This document shows positions 7,702-11,776 of a stretch of DNA of 11,776 bases, piece after piece. The stretch's first letter is position 1; the number at the start of each line of letters is the position of its first letter. The stretch covers positions 1-11,776 of the forward strand of contig CAIZMD010000120.1 of the NCBI GenBank assembly GCA_903933995.1. Reading direction: 5' to 3'. A model generated the notes under the pieces. That model ran no database searches. It was given only the letters and a program-made list of their open reading frames with translations, and was not told the DNA's origin. Origin of the DNA: an uncultured Bacteroidota bacterium (GTDB lineage Bacteria > Bacteroidota > Bacteroidia > Chitinophagales > Chitinophagaceae). Both the position numbers and the translations under genes were made by a program.

Positions 7702-7718
7702 CCGCACTTTGTGCGGGG
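7691..7718 (-). terminator. Rho-independent terminator of the tRNA-Arg transcript
   Basis: On the minus strand the arms CCCCGCAC and GTGCGGGG (7711-7718 and 7700-7707) form a perfect 8-bp GC-rich stem with a 3-nt loop, followed by TTTTTTATT. It begins 5 nt after the tRNA 3' end, which makes it the natural terminator of that transcript. It would also shield the region to the left from tRNA read-through. Confidence 0.85.
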
Positions 7719-7723
7719 CCTTG

Positions 7724-7797
7724 TGACCGCGTTAGGATTCAAACCTAAAACCCCCTCATCCGTAGTGAGGTACTCTATTCAGTTGAGCTACGCAGCC
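7724..7797 (-). tRNA. trnR: tRNA-Arg (anticodon ACG)
   Basis: The 74-nt minus-strand sequence folds into a full cloverleaf. The acceptor is GGCTGCG with CGCGGTC (7 pairs, two G-U). The D-stem is GCTC/GAGT with loop AACTGAATA. The anticodon stem is CCTCA/TGAGG with loop CTACGGA, so U33 precedes the anticodon ACG, read as Arg CGN after A34-to-inosine editing. The variable loop is GGGTT, and the T-arm is TTAGG/CCTAA with loop TTTGAAT. The discriminator is A. The CCA end is not encoded (CAA follows) and must be added by tRNA nucleotidyltransferase. Unusually, position 19 is A and position 56 is U, so the usual G19-C56 pair is replaced by A19-U56. It has its own promoter and terminator. Confidence 0.93.
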
Positions 7798-7816
7798 ATT
7801 TCCCTGTTAGGGGTTG

Positions 7817-7848
7817 CAAATATAAGGGCAAAATAATAATTCACAAAA
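7817..7848 (-). promoter_or_regulatory. Bacteroidota-type promoter of the tRNA-Arg gene
   Basis: On the minus strand TTTTG (7844-7848) is followed, 19 nt after its TTG, by TATATTTG (7817-7824), an exact match to the phylum's TAnnTTTG -7 element with the usual spacing to the -33 TTG. Transcription would start near 7810-7812, some 13-15 nt ahead of the mature tRNA 5' end. It is the best promoter match found in the window. Confidence 0.8.
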
Positions 7849-7869
7849 CCAAAATGGCTTTTCTTAAAA

Positions 7870-8649
7870 TTAGTCTATGCCATAGATGCCAGCAGCTGTT
7901 TTTTCTACCAATTTTTTAGGCATTAACCAAACCATGGCGGCACCTAATTTATTGAGGAAGCCAGTGATTAATTCTGTTTTTCCTGCATACATAGCATCTA
8001 AAGCTAGTTTAGCAACCTCATCGGCTTGCATATTTAGTTTTTCGCCAGCTTTTACGGCCTTTGGACCCAATTGTGCGCGATTGGCAAAATCAGTATCGGT
8101 ACCACCAGGACAAACAGTGGTAACCGTTACAGAGGTATTTCTTAATTCATATTGTAAGCCCCTGCTAAAGCTTAACACAAAAGATTTGCTAGCGGCATAT
8201 AAACTGAGTCCGGGAACTGCTTGATAAGCTGCAGAGCTAGCAATATTGAGGATAAAAGCCCTTTGTTGTTGTTTTAATTGGGGCAGAAATAATGAGATCA
8301 ATTCTACAGGTACATTCATGTTTACCTGCATCATATCGGTATGTTGTTTGGTGGCAATCTGGTCAAAAGAACCGCCATTGCCATAGCCCGCATTATTAAT
8401 CAAGGTATTAATTTGATAACCGTTGGCCTGACACCAACCAAAAATGGTTTGAGCGGCACCAATCCCAGCCAAATCAATTGCTAGATAATCTACTTTTACT
8501 CCAAATTCTTGCTGTAATTGGATGGCCAATGTTTCTAAAAGACTGGCAGTTCTTGCAACCAATAAAAGGTTTTGTTTTTTGGCGGCCAATTGTTGTGCCA
8601 TTTCTTTTCCAATACCCTTACTTGCTCCTGTAATTAGCGTGTAATGCAT
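7870..8649 (-). CDS. SDR family NAD(P)-dependent oxidoreductase
   Basis: A 259-residue classical short-chain dehydrogenase/reductase. The cofactor motif TGASKGIG lies at 7-14. The basic R33 after the second strand suggests NADPH. NNAG is at 85-88, and the catalytic tetrad is N110, S138, Y151 and K155 (YAASK at 151-155). PGG at about 180 is the usual loop after the active site. The architecture resembles the DltE/YdfG-like group (COG0300), whose members reduce varied carbonyl substrates; the substrate here cannot be named. The start is the ATG at 8647-8649, placing the cofactor motif at the normal distance. It lies 62 nt behind the PhyH gene, but a hairpin sits in that gap, so co-transcription is uncertain. 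The tRNA-Arg gene follows 72 nt downstream on the same strand. Confidence 0.9.
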   Translation of the reverse strand: MHYTLITGASKGIGKEMAQQLAAKKQNLLLVARTASLLETLAIQLQQEFGVKVDYLAIDLAGIGAAQTIFGWCQANGYQINTLINNAGYGNGGSFDQIATKQHTDMMQVNMNVPVELISLFLPQLKQQQRAFILNIASSAAYQAVPGLSLYAASKSFVLSFSRGLQYELRNTSVTVTTVCPGGTDTDFANRAQLGPKAVKAGEKLNMQADEVAKLALDAMYAGKTELITGFLNKLGAAMVWLMPKKLVEKTAAGIYGID

Positions 8650-8666
8650 ATGCGTTTGTTAAATCA

Positions 8667-8693
8667 GAAAGGTCAACTTTTGGTTGACCTTTC
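8667..8693 (-). terminator. 11-bp hairpin between the dioxygenase and SDR genes
   Basis: GAAAGGTCAAC (8667-8677) and GTTGACCTTTC (8683-8693) are perfect complements around a 5-nt loop. On the minus strand only a short T-rich stretch (TGATTTAA) follows, so it is a weak terminator at best. It could terminate the dioxygenase mRNA, protect its 3' end, or tune read-through into the SDR gene. Confidence 0.5.
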
Positions 8694-8711
8694 AAAATGA
8701 ATTATTTAAAA

Positions 8712-9524
8712 TCAATGATGCACTTTGGCGGTGAATCTATGATAGAAAGGTGTTTTACTATTTTCATCCTTTGGATTGTATTTACCTGTTACAATGGGTA
8801 CATACATCACGCGTCTGCGGCTTTCTTCACCATATTTGGGTGATTGCTTAACTCTATGCCATAAACGACCATCATGAACGGTGAGGTCACCTGAGTGAAT
8901 ATCAAACCCAACTTCATTTTTGTCATCATTGTTATCAATAAAGTATTTTTTACCAAACAACAATTTCAATACACTTTGTTTGTGTGTACCAGGTAAAACG
9001 CGCAAACCGCCATTTTCAAAAGGACATTCATCTAAGTGAATTCCCACATTGAGCATGGGCATAATTTTTTGACCTAAGAATAAATCTCTAGGACTATCTG
9101 TATGCCAACCCATTTGTGTAAAAGTACTATTCTTGGTGTTGAGGTAATTGTTTACTACCAAACCATCCTTTTCATTGTCTGCAACACGGCCTTCGTATGG
9201 TGCTAATAGGGTGGATAATTGTGCTAATCTAGGATCATTCAATAATTCCTGTAAAGCCTCACTGTATTGAGAGGTAAAACAGAATCTTTGAATGGTCTTA
9301 TTTCCAGCTTCATCCTTTCCAAATTTTAAAGGAATACCATTTACTTTATCGCGTCCCTCAGACAGCCAAAGTTGTTCCAAGCGATTAATTTCAGAAAGAA
9401 AAGTCTGTACTTTCTCTTTGGAAATGAAATTTCGGAACATGATGACTCCATGCTTCTCGAAAAAATCCAATTGTTCATGGGTTAGCGTTTCGCCCAATTG
9501 AAAGTTACTTTCCCATTTTTTCAT
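8712..9524 (-). CDS. Phytanoyl-CoA dioxygenase (PhyH) family Fe(II)/2-oxoglutarate oxygenase
   Basis: A 270-residue soluble oxygenase of the PhyH family, which couples 2-oxoglutarate decarboxylation to hydroxylation of a substrate. The N-terminal helix EQLDFFEKHGVIMFRNFIS (17-35) is the usual family opening. The metal ligands are H141 and D143 in MGWHTDSPRD and H223 in DGRLWHRV. The arginines at 236-238 are placed to bind 2-oxoglutarate. GGLRVLPGTHK at 172-182 is the characteristic strand-turn between the ligands. Length is normal. No biosynthetic partner lies next to it other than the SDR gene 62 nt downstream, so no substrate can be assigned. It diverges from the outer-membrane protein gene across about 150 nt. 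The start ATG at 9522-9524 gives the family's normal N-terminus. Confidence 0.88.
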   Translation of the reverse strand: MKKWESNFQLGETLTHEQLDFFEKHGVIMFRNFISKEKVQTFLSEINRLEQLWLSEGRDKVNGIPLKFGKDEAGNKTIQRFCFTSQYSEALQELLNDPRLAQLSTLLAPYEGRVADNEKDGLVVNNYLNTKNSTFTQMGWHTDSPRDLFLGQKIMPMLNVGIHLDECPFENGGLRVLPGTHKQSVLKLLFGKKYFIDNNDDKNEVGFDIHSGDLTVHDGRLWHRVKQSPKYGEESRRRVMYVPIVTGKYNPKDENSKTPFYHRFTAKVHH

Positions 9525-9675
9525 TCCTACGCTGTTATGAGTTTCTATGTAAAATTTGTGTTATTTGATTGTTACCTAATTATGAACGGGGGCAAGAATC
9601 AAGATTGCGAAAATAGGCAATTTTCTAAAGCTAAATGTACTTTAATGGGATAAGCGGAGTATTTTGCAGTTGTCT

Positions 9676-10776
9676 ATGCCAAGCTTTAATAGAATGATTT
9701 TCAGGTTGCTCGGTTTGTTTTGCCTTCTAAGTATGGGTATGACTATGAGTTATGCCCAAACTGATTCTGCTAAAAAGCGGCAAATACTGGTGTTCCCGGT
9801 GCTAACTAGGTCTATTGAAACCAGTTGGTCTTTTGGTGCAGCAGGTACATCTACCTTCCGTTTGTCTGCTTCTGATACCATTTCTAGAACCTCTAATGTT
9901 CAAGCTATCTTTTTATATTCCTTAAAAAAACAGCTTGTAACGGCTATAAATGGCGCTCAATATTTTAAAAATGAGCAATATGTGCTCAATGAACAGATCT
10001 CATTTAGTTCTTTTCCAGACAAATTTTGGGGGTTGGGTAATCAGACACCTGATCAAGCAGCAGAACCCTATGATTTTCAGCAATTTTATACTTATTTACA
10101 CTTAATGCGTCAATTAGGTAAGGGTATGTTCATAGGGGCATTATATGAATACCAAAATCTATTAGAAACCAATTATAAGGCTGGGGGCATTTTTGACCAA
10201 GAACAGGTAGTTGGAAGAAAGGGGTATCATATTTCTGGATTTGGTTTGAGTTTTACATTTGATACCAGAAACAATGCTTTTGCACCCAATAAGGGCAATT
10301 TTGCTCAAATTTATTTCAACCATTTTAGTCCCATTTTTGGGTCAGAACATCGTTATACCAATATTGTAGTAGACTTACGCAAATACATACCTATTAGTAA
10401 AAAAGGGGTTTTGGCATTGCAAGCTTATAGTTTTAACAATACCGGAAATGATGTGCCTTTAAGAAGTTTGGCCACATTGGGGGGAATGAATAGTATGCGA
10501 GGTTATTATGATGGTCGCTATCGTGATAAAAATCAATTGGTCTTTCAGGCTGAATTTAGACAACACTTATTTAAGCGCTTTGGCATGGTAGCATTTGGGA
10601 ATATTGGTGATGTCTCACATAATTTATCTTACAAATTGGCTGACCTGAAATATACTTTTGGCGCTGGTTTACGCTATGCGATCAATAAATCTGAAAAACT
10701 AAATATTCGCCTTGATTATGGCATTGGGCCGGGTAAGAATCAAGGATTATACTTTGAATTGGGAGAAGCTTTCTAG
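9676..10776 (+). CDS. BamA/TamA-family outer-membrane beta-barrel protein (barrel only)
   Basis: A 366-residue outer-membrane protein. The start is taken as the ATG at 9676; the ATG at 9694 would also leave a good signal peptide (MIFRLLGLFCLLSMG..., ending SYAQ). A TTG at 9664 is the longest option but less likely. The rest is alternating beta-strand sequence ending in FELGEAF, the terminal phenylalanine of outer-membrane beta-signals. LGGMNSMRGYYDGRYRDKN corresponds to the conserved RG(F/Y) loop of the Omp85/surface-antigen (D15) family. No POTRA domain precedes the barrel, as in many Bacteroidota homologues. It may act in lipid or protein handling at the outer membrane; the role is unknown. 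The TAG stop overlaps the stop of the convergent PAP2-like gene. Confidence 0.82.
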   Translation: MPSFNRMIFRLLGLFCLLSMGMTMSYAQTDSAKKRQILVFPVLTRSIETSWSFGAAGTSTFRLSASDTISRTSNVQAIFLYSLKKQLVTAINGAQYFKNEQYVLNEQISFSSFPDKFWGLGNQTPDQAAEPYDFQQFYTYLHLMRQLGKGMFIGALYEYQNLLETNYKAGGIFDQEQVVGRKGYHISGFGLSFTFDTRNNAFAPNKGNFAQIYFNHFSPIFGSEHRYTNIVVDLRKYIPISKKGVLALQAYSFNNTGNDVPLRSLATLGGMNSMRGYYDGRYRDKNQLVFQAEFRQHLFKRFGMVAFGNIGDVSHNLSYKLADLKYTFGAGLRYAINKSEKLNIRLDYGIGPGKNQGLYFELGEAF

Positions 10777-11414
10777 AATTTGGTAATTCTTTTAGCTATT
10801 AAGTATACCAGATAGGTAAGTGGGGGCGCCGCTAAAACATCCATGGTATAGTGTACGTGTTGAATCAATACCATTATTCCTACCGCAAAGCTGGCAATTA
10901 ATGCCAACCATTTGTCAGACTTTTTTGAGAGACATAAAAAAATCAAAAATTGGGTAGATGTGTGACCAGAGAAAAACAAATCTTTGGTGATAAATGCGTC
11001 TTTTCCTCCATAGAATAGGTTGGAAATGGGGTCTCTTAATGGAATTAAATTGGCCGGTGGTTCTAATGGCAATAGATAAATACTGCAGAATCGCATAAGG
11101 CTTAAGACAATAAATCCCCACAAAAACAATAACAATAACCTTGGTTGGTATAATGATCTATAGAAAAATAACCCAAACATGCCCCAAATCACCAAGAAAC
11201 AAGGGATAGAAGTATCATAACTAGGTAATTGATCCAATACCCAGTCATTGGGTGCCCAACCAGAGCGCTGTTCTATAAATTGAAAAAAGAAGGGAAAGGC
11301 AATCAAAACCAATACCCATACCAATAATCCCCATTGAAACCTTTGGCGAAAACCAAGATCTTGCCATTCTGCTCTCCAAACTAATTGAACTTTCTTATCC
11401 TCCTTAACCTGCAT
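10773..11414 (-). CDS. PAP2_C / sphingomyelin-synthase-like membrane phosphotransferase or phosphatase
   Basis: A 213-residue polytopic membrane protein with about six hydrophobic segments (near 28-46, 71-87, 93-116, 152-162, 168-186 and 193-207). KDLFFSGHT (144-152) and HYTMDV (188-193) match the second and third signature motifs of the PAP2_C domain, found in sphingomyelin synthases and related proteins. The expected catalytic residues are H151, H188 and D192. RFCSIYLLPLEPP (108-120) fits the region before them. Such enzymes move or remove a phospho-headgroup on a lipid; in a sphingolipid-making phylum a ceramide or diacylglycerol substrate is plausible but inferred. The start is M at 11412-11414. 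A longer frame to 11651 exists, but its extra 79 codons overlap the nagB coding end and its terminator, and look non-coding. Expression may depend on nagB read-through. Confidence 0.8.
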   Translation of the reverse strand: MQVKEDKKVQLVWRAEWQDLGFRQRFQWGLLVWVLVLIAFPFFFQFIEQRSGWAPNDWVLDQLPSYDTSIPCFLVIWGMFGLFFYRSLYQPRLLLLFLWGFIVLSLMRFCSIYLLPLEPPANLIPLRDPISNLFYGGKDAFITKDLFFSGHTSTQFLIFLCLSKKSDKWLALIASFAVGIMVLIQHVHYTMDVLAAPPLTYLVYLIAKRITKF

Positions 11415-11420
11415 GCTGCA

Positions 11421-11458
11421 AAAATAAAAAATCGCCTCCAGTTCTTGGAGGCGATTTT
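11421..11458 (-). terminator. Rho-independent terminator after nagB
   Basis: The 13-bp arms AAAATCGCCTCCA (11428-11440) and TGGAGGCGATTTT (11446-11458) are perfectly complementary around a 5-nt loop. On the minus strand the stem runs into TTTTTTATTTTTG, a strong terminator 20 nt behind the nagB stop. The A- and T-rich ends of the stem could also allow some termination in the other direction. The T-tract ends only about 5 nt before the PAP2-like start codon. Confidence 0.88.
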
Positions 11459-11478
11459 GTTTAATGGTAGTTAATACT

Positions 11479-11776
11479 TTAATAATGCCAACGAACAAAG
11501 GCTTCCATGGCAGCGTATTTGGTAAGTCCCAATGCGGCATATAGATTGGCCGTATTGGCATTTCGGTCTTCAGCACGTTGCCAGAATTCTCGGCTATCTG
11601 AACCTTGAAAAGGAACAGAATCTTTTTGTGATTGATGAATAAAAATGCCAAATCGCTTTTTCATCACTTGATCCGGACTCATAGGAATAGCCATTTCAAT
11701 TTCTGAAATATCCCATTCTTGCCAAGCACCTTTGTATAGCCAAACCCAGCAATCCTTGATCCAAGCATCCCCTTCA
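11479..11776 (-). CDS. nagB: Glucosamine-6-phosphate deaminase with LmbE-like C-terminal region (partial, 5' end outside window)
   Basis: The frame runs in from the right edge and ends at the stop 11479-11481, giving the last 98 residues. The segments WVWLYKGAWQEW, MAIPMSPDQVMKKR, FIHQSQKD, REFWQRAEDRN and the tail YAAMEAFVRWHY match the C-terminus I recognise from the long Bacteroidota NagB proteins. These join a deaminase domain (glucosamine-6-phosphate to fructose-6-phosphate and ammonia) to a PIG-L/LmbE-like deacetylase region. Only the LmbE-like part is in view, so the deaminase domain is inferred. The protein would serve amino-sugar catabolism in the cytoplasm. An ATG within this stretch (11692-11694) is not the start, because the frame and the homology continue upstream. 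A strong terminator follows. Confidence 0.78.
   Translation of the reverse strand, partial: EGDAWIKDCWVWLYKGAWQEWDISEIEMAIPMSPDQVMKKRFGIFIHQSQKDSVPFQGSDSREFWQRAEDRNANTANLYAALGLTKYAAMEAFVRWHY

Noticed and set aside
7724..7797. The tRNA-Arg gene as an integration site of a mobile island.
   Set aside because: No integrase and no second copy of the tRNA 3' end are found in the window, and both flanks hold ordinary chromosomal-type genes.
9664..9675. TTG at 9664 as start of the outer-membrane protein.
   Set aside because: ATG codons at 9676 and 9694 both give a good signal peptide, and the TTG lies in a TATTTTG stretch that resembles part of a promoter element.
11415..11651. Extension of the PAP2-like protein by 79 N-terminal residues.
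   Set aside because: The extra codons overlap the nagB end in another frame and pass through its terminator hairpin. The family's normal N-terminus begins at the ATG 11412-11414.
11692..11694. ATG at 11692-11694 as start of a short independent protein.
   Set aside because: The frame stays open to the window edge, and the upstream residues (WVWLYKGAWQEW) belong to the same NagB/LmbE-like family, so this is an internal methionine.

Overview
The window looks like chromosomal DNA of a Bacteroidota bacterium, probably of the Chitinophagaceae or a near relative. The reasons are the low GC content, the absence of Shine-Dalgarno motifs, a clear Bacteroidota-type promoter (TTG, 19-nt gap, TAnnTTTG) in front of the tRNA, a NagB homologue with the LmbE/PIG-L-like tail seen in this phylum, a GH29 fucosidase, a barrel-only BamA-like protein and a very large soluble multi-PAS sensor. 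The phylum call is fairly firm; the family call is inference.

Layout, left to right. Bases 1-148 hold the 3' end of a plus-strand gene, probably a glycoside hydrolase. Its stop codon directly abuts the stop of a convergent minus-strand GH29 alpha-L-fucosidase (149-1486). Next come three minus-strand genes that read, in transcription order, as an eight-PAS sensor ending in a histidine-phosphoacceptor domain without an ATPase domain (3947-7309), a Wzx-like flippase (2537-3892) and a GT8 glycosyltransferase (1622-2518). The gaps are 54 and 18 nt, so they look like one surface-glycan unit with its own sensor.

Upstream of the sensor lies a 560-nt stretch without a protein gene (7310-7869). It holds three near-identical 29-bp repeats, each folding into a T6GC-GGT-GCA6 hairpin, a fourth diverged copy, a GGCCTT/AAGGCC hairpin, a 59-nt inverted repeat, a Rho-independent terminator and a minus-strand tRNA-Arg(ACG) with its own promoter. 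The tRNA appears to have replaced the G19-C56 tertiary pair with A19-U56.

To the right are a minus-strand SDR oxidoreductase (7870-8649) and a PhyH-type Fe(II)/2-oxoglutarate dioxygenase (8712-9524), separated by an 11-bp hairpin. A divergent plus-strand gene encodes an outer-membrane beta-barrel of the BamA/TamA family (9676-10776). Its TAG stop overlaps the TAG stop of a convergent PAP2_C/sphingomyelin-synthase-like membrane enzyme (10773-11414) inside the palindrome CTAG. The window ends in the C-terminal part of a NagB-like glucosamine-6-phosphate deaminase (11479 to the edge), followed by a strong terminator that runs almost into the PAP2 start codon.

Working together: fucosidase, the partial hydrolase and NagB point to glycan and amino-sugar use; flippase and GT8 to surface-glycan assembly; the BamA-like barrel and the PAP2_C enzyme to envelope biogenesis. 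The points most worth a second look are the hairpin array ahead of the kinase-dead sensor operon, the tRNA covariation, and the sphingomyelin-synthase-like enzyme. No mobile element, integrase or defence gene is visible.
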